DNA of 64,000 nt, taken from assembly GCA_937139155.1 (NCBI GenBank), contig CAKZPI010000018.1:1-64000 (forward strand). Reading direction: 5' to 3'. The position numbers were made by a program, and so were the translations under genes. Positions 8,059 to 17,985 of the stretch are shown here, piece by piece. Position 1 is the first letter of the stretch. Each line of letters begins with the position of its first letter. The DNA is from an uncultured Flavobacteriales bacterium. GTDB lineage: Bacteria; Bacteroidota; Bacteroidia; Flavobacteriales; JBLHRE01. Under the pieces are notes generated by a model that saw only the letters and a program-made list of their open reading frames with translations, did no database searches and was not told where the DNA came from.

Positions 8059-8928
8059 ATGTACAATCAACATCGAATTTATCGAGTCTTTCAGCTCATT
8101 AATTACCTGAAAGCAAGACCTCCAAAATCGTATAGAAGTTTAGCCAATCTATTGGATATTACCGAAAGGTCTGTTTATCGATATTTAAATTTGCTGAAAG
8201 AACTTGGCTTTGAAATCACCAAAGACTCGTATGGGAAATTCTTAATTGAAGGTGAGGATCATGAAGGCATAACTTTTACCCAACAGGAGGTAGACTACCT
8301 TTCAAAAATTATTCACTCGGCAGGTAAAGAAGATGGAATGGCTAAGGCCTTGCTAGCGAAAATAGGTGCTCAAAAGGAGCAAACCGTGGCTGCAAACCAT
8401 CTTTTCCAGGCACACCTCTCTGATTTAATCGAAAAAGTGTCGAAAGCCATATTGGAGGGTAAAAGGGTAGAGCTTTTAAAGTATTATTCGGCCAATAGTC
8501 AAACCATTTCAAATCGCTTAGTTGAACCTGTTCAGTTTACTGAGAATTATTCTTACTTATCGGCCTACGAGCCAACTACAAAAACAAATAAATTTTTTCG
8601 CCTTGAAAGGATTTCTGGGGTGGAACTCTTAGATCAACCCATTAGGTTTAAAAAGCATCATGAATTTCACGAACCCGATGTATTTGGTTTTCAGGGGAAA
8701 TCATTGGATAAATGGGTGGAATGGGAAATGACCCTGAGAGGTAAGCTCTTGTTGAACGAGGAATTCCCGTTGAGTGAACCTTTAACCAAGCCTATTCAAG
8801 AAACCAATAAATACCATTTTAAAGCCCGAGTGGAAAGCTTTAAAGGTCCCGCACGGTTTGTAAGGGGTATCCAAGATGAAATTAAGGTCCTGGGGTCTAA
8901 GGCTTTTTTAAGAGAACTAAAGGTTTAG
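8059..8928 (+). CDS. HTH/WYL-domain transcriptional regulator
   Basis: N-terminal HTH_11-like (SLANLLDITERSVYRYLNLLKELGFEI), WYL-type C terminus. Confidence 0.85.
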   Translation: MYNQHRIYRVFQLINYLKARPPKSYRSLANLLDITERSVYRYLNLLKELGFEITKDSYGKFLIEGEDHEGITFTQQEVDYLSKIIHSAGKEDGMAKALLAKIGAQKEQTVAANHLFQAHLSDLIEKVSKAILEGKRVELLKYYSANSQTISNRLVEPVQFTENYSYLSAYEPTTKTNKFFRLERISGVELLDQPIRFKKHHEFHEPDVFGFQGKSLDKWVEWEMTLRGKLLLNEEFPLSEPLTKPIQETNKYHFKARVESFKGPARFVRGIQDEIKVLGSKAFLRELKV

Positions 8929-9065
8929 ATTCGATTTTATTCTTTTTCCATTAAGGGAAGGCCCCTTTTCACACTTTCCTTTTACCAAGTAAAATTTCCG
9001 GGTTAACCCGAGAGTTTTGAGCCCAGCTTATATTGGCCTACCAATTTCTTTCCCACCTTTGTAGA

Positions 9066-9752
9066 ATGAATAAGGAAGAAGACTTTCCAGAAATTATAGT
9101 TACTAGAAGGGCCGGAAGCAGGTCGATTCGTATGCGGTTTGACCAGAAGGGCGTTCTTAAAGTCAGTGCTCCGAAATTTTTGCCCAAAAGAGAGGTTGAG
9201 AGAACCATTTTTGACAATGAAGACTGGATCTACAAGCATTTTCAAGCATGGAAAGAGGAGAATCAAAAACGGAAACTCTTACCGGGGAAGGAGGTGGAGG
9301 TCTTAGGACGGAAAGTTTCTTGGCATATAGGGGACCGGGCTAGGGTGTTTGAGACCACAGAAGGAATTGAATTTTATTTTCCAGAAGAAGTTTATAATCA
9401 ATCAAACCTCCCTGAAAAATCTTTCGAAAAGTTTCTGAAAGCTTGTGCTCAAGAGTATTTTGGATCAACTTGTTCTAAACTAGCCAATCAATTAGGTTTT
9501 AGGTATAAAAGCCTTAGCATTGGGTCTGCTAAAACCAAGTGGGGCTCCTGTACCTTTGATAACCGCTTGCGTTTTTCCTGTTATGCAGTCCTTTTGCCTG
9601 ATGATTTAAAAGAGCACTTAATCATACATGAACTAGTACATACCGTGCATAAAAATCATGGCAAATTATTTTATAAATCCTTATGTGAAATATCTCCAGA
9701 TGCCATGAAAAAAGAAGCAAAACTTAGAAAAGGAAAAATACCTGTATTTTAG
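9066..9752 (+). CDS. YgjP/SprT-like metallopeptidase (DUF45)
   Basis: KTKWGSC and HELVHTVHKNHGKLF motifs; start chosen at MNKEEDF. Confidence 0.9.
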   Translation: MNKEEDFPEIIVTRRAGSRSIRMRFDQKGVLKVSAPKFLPKREVERTIFDNEDWIYKHFQAWKEENQKRKLLPGKEVEVLGRKVSWHIGDRARVFETTEGIEFYFPEEVYNQSNLPEKSFEKFLKACAQEYFGSTCSKLANQLGFRYKSLSIGSAKTKWGSCTFDNRLRFSCYAVLLPDDLKEHLIIHELVHTVHKNHGKLFYKSLCEISPDAMKKEAKLRKGKIPVF

Positions 9753-9769
9753 CGGCCTGAAAGACCAAC

Positions 9770-10366
9770 ATGGGAAAGGAAGAAAAGAAGGTTGCCAAGC
9801 AGCAAGAAATTTTAAAAGCATTTTACCTAACGGTTCAAAGTCACGGTTTTGAAAACGCCTCAATGGCTAGAATCGCTGAAATTCTTGACATTCGACCTTC
9901 CCTTATTTTACACTACTTTTCAAGCAAGGAAAGCATGGTTGTTGCCATGGTTGACTCAATCATTCAACAGTATCAAGGTGATTTTCTCCCCTTAATTCGG
10001 AACATTCAAGACCCAAAGGAGCGCTTACGTAAATTGGTCTTTGGTATTTTCTCCTTGGAGTGGATTAGTAAGGTGGACAATGGTGTGTTTTACTCCTTTT
10101 ATGCTTGTGGGTTCCAAAACCAGGAGATAAAAAATAAGTTTCAAGTTATGTATGAAACTTTCAAAACGATACTGGTAGAAGAATTACAAATGGGTCTTGA
10201 TGAAGGGGTCATTAATGAGAACATTAACCCAGATCTTTTTGCTGATTTTTTGATTTCCATTCAGGAAGGAAATACCTATTACCAAGGGTTGATGAGAGGG
10301 AAAATTCGAGGAAAGGTAACCGCCGATCATCACATGGAACAAATTTATTTCCTTCTTGGCATATGA
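9770..10366 (+). CDS. TetR/AcrR-family regulator
   Basis: N-terminal HTH ASMARIAEILDIRPSLILHYFSSKESM. Confidence 0.9.
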   Translation: MGKEEKKVAKQQEILKAFYLTVQSHGFENASMARIAEILDIRPSLILHYFSSKESMVVAMVDSIIQQYQGDFLPLIRNIQDPKERLRKLVFGIFSLEWISKVDNGVFYSFYACGFQNQEIKNKFQVMYETFKTILVEELQMGLDEGVINENINPDLFADFLISIQEGNTYYQGLMRGKIRGKVTADHHMEQIYFLLGI

Positions 10367-10425
10367 CATGGAATGGTTTTTGAAAAGCACCATGTAGGAG
10401 GATTTTCCGTACATGTTCAAAACCA

Positions 10426-11085
10426 ATGTCTACAATGACCTATAATCCCATTCATAAAAAACTTCATCTTGCCTTTGAGTCAGGACAAGATTACCCCCAG
10501 TATAGAGAGCAAATCAACTACCTATTGCGTCAAAACAAGACCAGCGGCAAGGACTCTACGGAAGAGTTGGTTCACTTTACCGCCCTGAATGTGCAGCGGA
10601 TGAAGCGGCTCGACAAAACCATAGTTTTAAGCTCAGATTTAATTTCCAACCTGCAAAGCCTTAAAAAGTCTTATCGATTTCTAGTTGTTACGGAGGCCTG
10701 GTGTGGAGACTCTGCCCAAAACATACCCATCTTGGCCAAAATGGCAGAGGTTACTGACAAGATCGATTTGAAAATGATTTACCGAGATGAAAATCCGGAA
10801 ATCATGGATGCCTTCCTAACAAAAGGGGCGCGCTCAATTCCTAAGCTTATTGCCATAGATAAGGAAGGAGCTGTATTGGGCACTTGGGGGCCCAGACCCA
10901 ATCCTGCTCAGGAAATTGTTATCGCTTATAAGCAAGGGAAATATTCAGATTATGAAACCTATCAAAAGGAGCTTCAACTTTGGTATGCAAAAGACAAGGG
11001 GAAGACGCTTCAGAACGAGTTTATAGATCTCCTTCACCATTGGGAAAATAAGTCAATGGCCGTACCTTGCCCCCAAAGCACATAA
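10426..11085 (+). CDS. thioredoxin-like family protein with monothiol WCGDS site
   Basis: VVTEAWCGDSAQNIPIL, SIPKLIAID cis-Pro motif. Confidence 0.85.
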   Translation: MSTMTYNPIHKKLHLAFESGQDYPQYREQINYLLRQNKTSGKDSTEELVHFTALNVQRMKRLDKTIVLSSDLISNLQSLKKSYRFLVVTEAWCGDSAQNIPILAKMAEVTDKIDLKMIYRDENPEIMDAFLTKGARSIPKLIAIDKEGAVLGTWGPRPNPAQEIVIAYKQGKYSDYETYQKELQLWYAKDKGKTLQNEFIDLLHHWENKSMAVPCPQST

Positions 11086-11088
11086 TCT

Positions 11089-11856
11089 ATGATGGCATTG
11101 ATATCGCCGGCTAAAAAGCTTGACTTTGAGTCGGATGTACCAAGTTTTCCAGAAAGCACACCTAAGTTCCTAGACCAAGCAGAGCCCTTGATCAAGAAAA
11201 TGCGCTCCCTTTCTAAAAAGAAAATGGGTGAGCTTATGGATCTGTCCAAAGACCTGGTTGACCTAAATGCTGCCAGGTATGAGAACTGGAGTGCCCAAGA
11301 CCATCACCTGGGGCGTCAAGCGGTTTTTGCTTTCGCTGGAGATGTTTATTTAGCCATGGATCCATACTCCCTCTCAGAGGAGGCTTTAGGCTACCTTCCA
11401 AACCACCTTCGAATACTTTCTGGCTTATATGGCATACTTAGACCTGAAGATCGAATTTTACCCTACCGGCTGGAAATGGGAACCCAAATTCCAGTTCGTA
11501 GAAGGAAAAATTTGGTGGATTATTGGAAAGACAAAATTGCCGGTGCTTTGAACCAAGAACTGGAAGCTTCTGGAGAAAATCTCATCCTCAATCTTGCCAG
11601 TAAAGAGTACTTCTCTGCCATCGACAAAAAAGAGCTGAAGGCTGATGTTTTGAACATCGAGTTTAAGGAAGAGAAAAACGGAAAGTTTAAAGTTTTCGGC
11701 TGGAATGCAAAAAGAGCCAGAGGAACCATGGTGAGATTTATGGCTGAAAACCAAATAAGCCAAGCCAAAGATCTAATGAAATTTGACTTGGATGGGTATG
11801 GCTTCAATGATTCTCTTTCGAAAGATAAAAACTGGGTATTCACCCGTAAATCCTAA
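11089..11856 (+). CDS. yaaA: peroxide stress protein YaaA (DUF328)
   Basis: MMALISPAKKLDFES, YGILRPEDRILPYRLEMGT, NLASKEYFSAI. Confidence 0.95.
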   Translation: MMALISPAKKLDFESDVPSFPESTPKFLDQAEPLIKKMRSLSKKKMGELMDLSKDLVDLNAARYENWSAQDHHLGRQAVFAFAGDVYLAMDPYSLSEEALGYLPNHLRILSGLYGILRPEDRILPYRLEMGTQIPVRRRKNLVDYWKDKIAGALNQELEASGENLILNLASKEYFSAIDKKELKADVLNIEFKEEKNGKFKVFGWNAKRARGTMVRFMAENQISQAKDLMKFDLDGYGFNDSLSKDKNWVFTRKS

Positions 11857-13157
11857 TCTTTCTTTTGACCAGACTGTGGAGGCTTTGACCCATCGCTTGG
11901 CCTGCGCTTCTTTTTCCGGTGGAAGTTTTTCTTAGGTCCGCCTGATTTCCCTCTATTCTTGTTGGAAAACCTCTTTTTTGAGTTTCCTTCAGATCTTTGA
12001 TCTGAGCTTGAAGAATAAGAAGGAGTGGGGCCAAATTCTTCCGGGAGACTGGGTTTGTCAATTGCCTTTTCAATAAGGTCTTCAATTTGCTTAAAACCTC
12101 GAATCTCCTTCGGTGTAATCAGGGTAATGGCTTCCCCATCACGCTCAGCCCGGGCTGTACGACCGATTCTATGAACGTAATCTTCTGGGTCTCTTGGAAC
12201 GTCAAAATTGACCACCAATTCAATGCTGTCAATATCGATTCCTCGGGCTACAATATTTGTAGCAATTAACACCTCAATCTTTCCCGTTTTAAAATCATGC
12301 ATAACCTCTTGTCTATGCTCCTGTTCTAGATCAGAATGCATGATTCCAACCTTATACTGCATAGATTTTAAAGCTTGCCCAAGGTCTTTAACTCCTTGCT
12401 TTGTGGAAGCAAAAATCACCAAGCTTTTATAGCCTTGCCCTTTGAGCAAGTATTTAATGGCTTTAATCTTTTGCTCAGGGTAGGTCATATAAGCCGACTG
12501 CTTAATTTTTTCCGCAGGCTTAGATATGGCAATGCTTACTTCCGTAGGATTGGAAAGAATTTCTTTAGCCAATCTCTTGATTTTATCAGGAAAGGTTGCC
12601 GAAAACATTAAGGTTTGTCTAGGACTGGGTAAATGCTTCACAATCCGCTTAATATCATCAACAAAGCCCATGTCAAGCATTCGGTCAGCCTCATCTAAAA
12701 CCAAGTATTTAAGGTTGGAGAAATCAACATAACCAAGATTCACGTGTTGCATCAACCTTCCTGGGGTAGCGATTAATATGTCGGTACCTTCGGTGATGGC
12801 CATTTTTTGCCGGTCGAAGATATTTGCTTGCCCCCCGCCATAAATGGCATATGAGTTCACATCAGAAAAGTACCCCAACCCTTCAACTTGAAGATCAATT
12901 TGAATGGCCAATTCACGGGTAGGAGCCAAAACAAGGGCTTGGATTCCTTTCCTTTGAGGCTTTCTAGAAATTAACTCCATCAAAGGGAGGAGGAAGGCAG
13001 CGGTTTTTCCGGTACCTGTTTGAGCGGACGCCAGTACATCCTTCTTCTCTAAAATTACTGGTATGGCTTGCTCCTGTACAGGAGTCATTTCTTCGAATCC
13101 TATGGAATCGATCCCCTCTAAGAGTTGAGAGGAAAAGTCTAACTTGTCAAATCGCAC
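11853..13157 (-). CDS. DEAD-box RNA helicase (RhlE-like)
   Basis: AQTGTGKT, VLDEADRMLDMGF, SATFP, HRIGRTAR motifs; basic C-terminal tail. Confidence 0.95.
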   Translation of the reverse strand: MRFDKLDFSSQLLEGIDSIGFEEMTPVQEQAIPVILEKKDVLASAQTGTGKTAAFLLPLMELISRKPQRKGIQALVLAPTRELAIQIDLQVEGLGYFSDVNSYAIYGGGQANIFDRQKMAITEGTDILIATPGRLMQHVNLGYVDFSNLKYLVLDEADRMLDMGFVDDIKRIVKHLPSPRQTLMFSATFPDKIKRLAKEILSNPTEVSIAISKPAEKIKQSAYMTYPEQKIKAIKYLLKGQGYKSLVIFASTKQGVKDLGQALKSMQYKVGIMHSDLEQEHRQEVMHDFKTGKIEVLIATNIVARGIDIDSIELVVNFDVPRDPEDYVHRIGRTARAERDGEAITLITPKEIRGFKQIEDLIEKAIDKPSLPEEFGPTPSYSSSSDQRSEGNSKKRFSNKNRGKSGGPKKNFHRKKKRRPSDGSKPPQSGQKKD

Positions 13158-13203
13158 AAATAATCAATTTTGGTAAAAATAGACTTTTGATTATACTCAC
13201 AGC

Positions 13204-13575
13204 ATGAAAACGGAAAATAAAGAAACTTTGGTTATTGGCGCTTCTGAAAACCTAGAAAGGTATTCAAACAAAGCCATGAAAATGCTGAAATCTCACGGTC
13301 ATTCGGTACTAGCCCTTGGAAATAGAGAAGGTGAGGTGGATGGAATTAAAATTCATAAAAGCGCAAATGAGAATTGGAAACCCCATACAGTTACCTTATA
13401 CTTGGGGCCTCGAAACCAACCAAATATTTATCCACTCATAAAAAAAATGCATCCACGCCGCGTAATATTCAATCCGGGAACCGAAAACCCCGGCTTTGAG
13501 AAAGATTTAAGGGATTTAGGCATTGAAACCCTTGAAGCTTGTACCCTAGTATTATTAGCAACCGATCAATTCTAA
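13204..13575 (+). CDS. CoA-binding (YccU-like) protein
   Basis: VIGASENLERYSNKAM, VIFNPGTENPGFE. Confidence 0.85.
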   Translation: MKTENKETLVIGASENLERYSNKAMKMLKSHGHSVLALGNREGEVDGIKIHKSANENWKPHTVTLYLGPRNQPNIYPLIKKMHPRRVIFNPGTENPGFEKDLRDLGIETLEACTLVLLATDQF

Positions 13576-13580
13576 GTTCC

Positions 13581-13910
13581 ATGATTCGAACCATGACCGA
13601 TTATGAACTGTGGATAAAGGGAAAAGAAGTTACCACAATCCTTTACACCACAACCGATTGCACGGTTTGCAAATCTTTTGCCCCAAAAATCGCAGAGCTC
13701 CTTCATGATATGGAGATTCCCATGCAAATAATAAACCTCCAAACAACACCACACTTTGTTTCAGAAGTACAAGTAATGGGGGTGCCAACCCTCTTGGTTT
13801 ATTTTGATAGTAAGGAGATTATGAGGGTGAATGCTTATGTAAATCTAAATGAATTAAGGGATAAACTAATCCGCCTTCAAGAGACTTCAGGCACTATGAA
13901 AGCGGATTAA
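13581..13910 (+). CDS. thioredoxin-family protein (CTVC)
   Basis: TTDCTVCKSFAPKIAELL, VMGVPTLLVYFD. Confidence 0.8.
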   Translation: MIRTMTDYELWIKGKEVTTILYTTTDCTVCKSFAPKIAELLHDMEIPMQIINLQTTPHFVSEVQVMGVPTLLVYFDSKEIMRVNAYVNLNELRDKLIRLQETSGTMKAD

Positions 13911-13952
13911 CTCGTAATATTTAATCGAAACGAACCAATCAATTTTAATGAA

Positions 13953-15479
13953 ATGAAAAGAATGCTATTGGCCCTGACCCTTTTTGTTATGGCCACCCAA
14001 TCCTATGGTCAGTCTGAAATCGAAATTATTTACAAGCAAGACATCAAGTTTTTTAAGGGCGGGGTTGTTGACTATTATGGCTTAATTGAAGATAAATATC
14101 TAATTAGGGAAATAGACGGTTTGTCTTCAAGCCTTTCCTTAGTGAACTCTAGGAATAATAAAGTTGTTTCTACCTCTGAAAAGCTACACAAAATCATCGA
14201 CGACAAATCTTCTATACTAGAAGTTTATACAAAAGATGACCGAATTTTCGGATATGCCTTAATTGAAGGCGAAAACGAAGCTGACCTTGCGTTTATTGAG
14301 CTTCGGGACAGAGGATTGAGTTTAGATAATTCCTATCGCCTTACCCATAACGGAGGTTATGATCTCGGATCCTTGTTCGGAAAGAGGAATTATACATATG
14401 AATTTAACCAAGAAGATAATTCAATTCTTATCGCTGGTTTAGATGTGAAGCGTAGAAAGGCAATTCTGCATGGAGCCTACGCCAAAAACGGCGAACTAAA
14501 ATCGGAATATGATTACGAGTTCAGTCATAAAAATGAAAGCGTTAATGTCATGGATATTGCAAGATCTAAGCAGGGACGGGTAGCTGTTCTCATAGGTCTT
14601 CAAACAAAGGTCTCAAGGAAATTTGGTACTTATTCAGACCCAATGGTATTATTTTTTAATGAATCCGGCGCTCTTGAGTATGAAATGGTAATCCCTTCAG
14701 ATGGAATTCATTTTCGATACAATATGGGGGTTGAGTTTTCTCCTTCCGGGGATGAAATATTTATTGCTGGTTTTTCAAACAAAGTAGGCCATGAGTTTAT
14801 TTCTTCACATTTTATTTACAAAATGGATGCGTTTTCAGGAGACCTAGTAGCTAGTAACTTCTTTGAACATTCTGAAGAATTTTTGAAACAAGGTTTAAAT
14901 GAAAAGCAAAGAGGCCGGTTCGATGTGAGAGGGGCTAAGGGGATATTAGCTTTAGGAAATGCAAAAATTCTACATAGACGAAGAGGACATGAGGTTCGGG
15001 ATTTGGTTGTGTTAGAGGACGGCTCTTTAAGAATGTTAGGAGAGCATGAAGTTTTAATATCTGTGACTGATAGAAACGGTAATGTCACAAATTATTTCCA
15101 TTCTCTTGACGCCTTTGTATTTGGTTTCACCAAGGATGGAGAATCTGATTTCATGACCAAAATTCCTCGTCATTACTTGTCGTATAATTACTTCAACCGA
15201 TTCAATTTCCTAATTGATAAAGGGAATGTTCATCTTTATTATTCTGATGCTGAAAGTAATACAGACCCAGTTGCCAAATTTGGGGTTGACCAGATTACTG
15301 GGGGAAATCGAATTTTTCAGATTACTGTTGACTCCTTCGGAAATCCAAAAAAGTCAGCCTTAATGCCTTCAAAACTTGGGTCAGAAGCTTTAATCACCTC
15401 TGATTTAAGGAAGGTGAAAGGAGAAACTTATTTCTTAGTAATGGATAAGCACTATATAAAAGTTTGCAAATTGCAATAA
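13953..15479 (+). CDS. hypothetical exported protein
   Basis: 508 aa with signal peptide MKRMLLALTLFVMATQSYGQ. Confidence 0.75.
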   Translation: MKRMLLALTLFVMATQSYGQSEIEIIYKQDIKFFKGGVVDYYGLIEDKYLIREIDGLSSSLSLVNSRNNKVVSTSEKLHKIIDDKSSILEVYTKDDRIFGYALIEGENEADLAFIELRDRGLSLDNSYRLTHNGGYDLGSLFGKRNYTYEFNQEDNSILIAGLDVKRRKAILHGAYAKNGELKSEYDYEFSHKNESVNVMDIARSKQGRVAVLIGLQTKVSRKFGTYSDPMVLFFNESGALEYEMVIPSDGIHFRYNMGVEFSPSGDEIFIAGFSNKVGHEFISSHFIYKMDAFSGDLVASNFFEHSEEFLKQGLNEKQRGRFDVRGAKGILALGNAKILHRRRGHEVRDLVVLEDGSLRMLGEHEVLISVTDRNGNVTNYFHSLDAFVFGFTKDGESDFMTKIPRHYLSYNYFNRFNFLIDKGNVHLYYSDAESNTDPVAKFGVDQITGGNRIFQITVDSFGNPKKSALMPSKLGSEALITSDLRKVKGETYFLVMDKHYIKVCKLQ

Positions 15480-15508
15480 GTATGTGCTTTTAAATAGACT
15501 TTACAAGT

Positions 15509-15535
15509 AAAGGCGACTCAAGGGTCGCCTTTTTC
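15509..15535 (+). terminator. Rho-independent terminator
   Basis: aaaggcgac tcaagg gtcgccttt + T-run. Confidence 0.85.
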
Positions 15536-15627
15536 TTTTTCAAGGTTATTTTCTGGAAGATTACGTTCAGAATTTATTTGGCTTTTATTTAACACCAAGC
15601 ATGCCCACCTCAGTGAAAAAGGCGTGT

Positions 15628-15660
15628 TTAATCGTTTATACACGTTTAATAAACGATTAA
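15628..15660. promoter_or_regulatory. 11 bp perfect inverted repeat TTAATCGTTTA-N11-TAAACGATTAA
   Basis: direct reading; upstream of the 15773 CDS. Confidence 0.6.
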
Positions 15661-15772
15661 TGTGACCAAGATTTCGGAATTTTGAACTGGGGCATGCGGG
15701 TAGCTGCCCCGGGCAGTTGGGGGTGGGTTGGTAAGGGAGTTTACCTTTCGTACCTTAGTGGAAACTCCTAAC

Positions 15773-16240
15773 ATGCATCGTTTCATCCTCCCCTTTATTC
15801 TCTCTTTAGTTTTCATAGCCTGCCAAGAGTCCAAGAAAACACAAACCAATTCAGGATTACCCTTGAATGTGGAAGCAACTTTAAAACATGAATTTCCTAA
15901 TGCCGTTGAAATTGAGTGGGAAAAGAAGAACAAGCACTATGAAGTGGATTTGATTTCAGAGGGAGAATCCTTTGAAGTTGATATCTTATTCAATGGAGAT
16001 TTAAGGAAGATTGAGAAAAAAATTAATGTGGATGACCTTCCCAACATCATCCTAAACCATGTTAATTTAAATTATCCTGGTTACTCCATTGAGGAGGTTG
16101 AATTCCTTAAATACAATGGAAACTCATTTTACGAGCTGGAAATTGAACCTAAACATGGGGTAGATGGTGAGGATATGGAAATTGTCTTTTCAAAGGAAGG
16201 TTTATACCTAGGTACGGAACGAGAGGTATTCAACAATTAA
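15773..16240 (+). CDS. PepSY-like lipoprotein
   Basis: lipobox MHRFILPFILSLVFIACQ; repeated PNAVEIEWEKKNKHYEVDL pattern. Confidence 0.7.
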   Translation: MHRFILPFILSLVFIACQESKKTQTNSGLPLNVEATLKHEFPNAVEIEWEKKNKHYEVDLISEGESFEVDILFNGDLRKIEKKINVDDLPNIILNHVNLNYPGYSIEEVEFLKYNGNSFYELEIEPKHGVDGEDMEIVFSKEGLYLGTEREVFNN

Positions 16241-17421
16241 CCCAGTTCATCCAATGCCTCCAGGATAATACTTGCTCCGATTTTCACTTCTTCGATACTC
16301 AGATTTAACGGAGGTTGAATTCGGAAGCAATGCGGAGATGAAAGGAACCAAAAAACCAAAAGGCCTTTCTCCCGTGTCTTTTCAACTAGGACTTGTACCT
16401 CTTCAGCGTTTTTAAGCTCCATGGCCATCATAAATCCTTTATGCCGAAAGTCACGAACCTTTGGGTGCTCAGATAATAAGGTGGCCAATAAATCTGCTTT
16501 CTCTTCAATTTGTTCTAAAATACCTTCATCCTCGAAAACCTCCAACTGTGCTAGGCCTGCTGAACAGGCCACAGGATTCCCTCCAAAGGTGGTAATATGG
16601 CCTAAAACTGGATTAAAGGTAAAATGACGGGTATTCTCTTCCGAGGAAATCATTCCCGCCAAGGGCAAGCCTCCCCCAAATGCTTTTCCCACCGTAAGTA
16701 TATCCGGTACTACCCCGTAATGTTCAAAGGCAAAAAGCTTTCCTGTTCGCCCCATACCGGTTTGAATTTCATCAAAAATTAAAAGGGTTCCTGTTTGGCT
16801 GCATTTTTCGCGTAGTGCCTGTAAGTATTCTTTGCTTGGAATCCGAACCCCTGCATCTCCTTGAATGGGCTCAATAATCATCCCCGCAAGGGATTCATCA
16901 ATGAGATCTAAGTCTTGAAAATTTCCAAACCTCAAGAAACGAACCCCAGGAATCAAGGGTCGAAATGCGTATTTCTTATTTTCATTTCCGCTTAGGCTAA
17001 GACTTCCTTGGGTATTACCGTGGTAAGAGCCAAGACAGGCCCCAAAATTGGGTCGGCCAGTTATTCGCTTGGCCAATTTCATGGCGGCCTCATTGGCTTC
17101 TGTGCCTGAATTGACCAAATAGGCTGAATTCAATTCCTTAGGCAATAAGGATTGGAGTTTATCAGCAAGGGCCACTTGAGGTGAGAAAATGTACTCTCCA
17201 TAGGGCATCACATGCATGTACTGAGCCGCCTGTTCTTGAACTGCTTTAACAAGTTTCGGATGACCATGCCCTAAATTATTTACCGCTATTCCGGCCGTAA
17301 AATCAAGGTATTTTTTGTCTGTGCTATAAATCCAGGACCCTTTAGCTCTTTTTACCTCCAATTGAATGGGGTAGGGACTGGTTTGGGCAAGGTGCTTTTT
17401 GAACTTTTCAGATAAACTCAT
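16237..17421 (-). CDS. class III aminotransferase (acetylornithine/4-aminobutyrate type)
   Basis: LVNSGTEANEAAMKLAKR, IFDEIQTGMGRTGK, TVGKAFGGGLPLAG. Confidence 0.93.
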   Translation of the reverse strand: MSLSEKFKKHLAQTSPYPIQLEVKRAKGSWIYSTDKKYLDFTAGIAVNNLGHGHPKLVKAVQEQAAQYMHVMPYGEYIFSPQVALADKLQSLLPKELNSAYLVNSGTEANEAAMKLAKRITGRPNFGACLGSYHGNTQGSLSLSGNENKKYAFRPLIPGVRFLRFGNFQDLDLIDESLAGMIIEPIQGDAGVRIPSKEYLQALREKCSQTGTLLIFDEIQTGMGRTGKLFAFEHYGVVPDILTVGKAFGGGLPLAGMISSEENTRHFTFNPVLGHITTFGGNPVACSAGLAQLEVFEDEGILEQIEEKADLLATLLSEHPKVRDFRHKGFMMAMELKNAEEVQVLVEKTREKGLLVFWFLSSPHCFRIQPPLNLSIEEVKIGASIILEALDELG

Positions 17422-17501
17422 GGGGCAAAAATAGGGGCTTAAGAGCAAAAAAATCCGAACCCCAAAGGATTCGGATGAAAAGGGTTAAATACTTGAAAAA
17501 T

Positions 17502-17981
17502 TTAACGGCTACGACCCCGCTCCCTATTTCGATCATGGTCACGATCGCGCATTTTTGAAATGAGCTCACGCTTAAATTGCTCTTCGGCCAGGTATAATTT
17601 CCCAACCTGAACCGGGCTCAATACAGAAAGAAATTTGGAATGGTATTTCTTTTCAATGTCAAGCTTCTTTTGTTCAATTTTGAACTTATCCTCCAGAAGC
17701 TTTTTCGCTTCCGAATCTTTAAGGTCTTCCTTTCTCCATGCTTTCATGAGCTTTTTGAAATCTTCCCGAACGGATTTCATTTCATCCTGCATTTCATTGT
17801 AAATCGGCCAAAAGACCTTGGCTTGATCGCTGCTGATTTCAACCTTGTCGGTAATAAATGCAATGCGCATGCTTTCAATTTTCTCATGGTGGTCATGATT
17901 TAAAGGCTTGGGTGGCCCTTGGGCAAATGCTGATGCCGAAAAAAAGGCAAGCATTAGTAATATTGCTGATAGTTTTTTCAT
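17502..17981 (-). CDS. Spy/CpxP-like periplasmic protein
   Basis: signal peptide; SSDQAKVFWPIYNEMQDEMK, LSPVQVGKLYLAEEQFKREL. Confidence 0.75.
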   Translation of the reverse strand: MKKLSAILLMLAFFSASAFAQGPPKPLNHDHHEKIESMRIAFITDKVEISSDQAKVFWPIYNEMQDEMKSVREDFKKLMKAWRKEDLKDSEAKKLLEDKFKIEQKKLDIEKKYHSKFLSVLSPVQVGKLYLAEEQFKRELISKMRDRDHDRNRERGRSR

Positions 17982-17985
17982 GGTT

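Noticed and set aside
11458-12732. Antisense ORFs over yaaA and the DEAD-box helicase (11458-11763, 11520-11843, 12087-12732)
   Set aside because: Low-complexity, Cys-rich translations opposite strongly coding genes; typical shadow ORFs.
16237-16240. Gene fusion or sequencing error at convergent overlap
   Set aside because: The two stop codons simply overlap by 4 nt on opposite strands; ordinary convergent arrangement.
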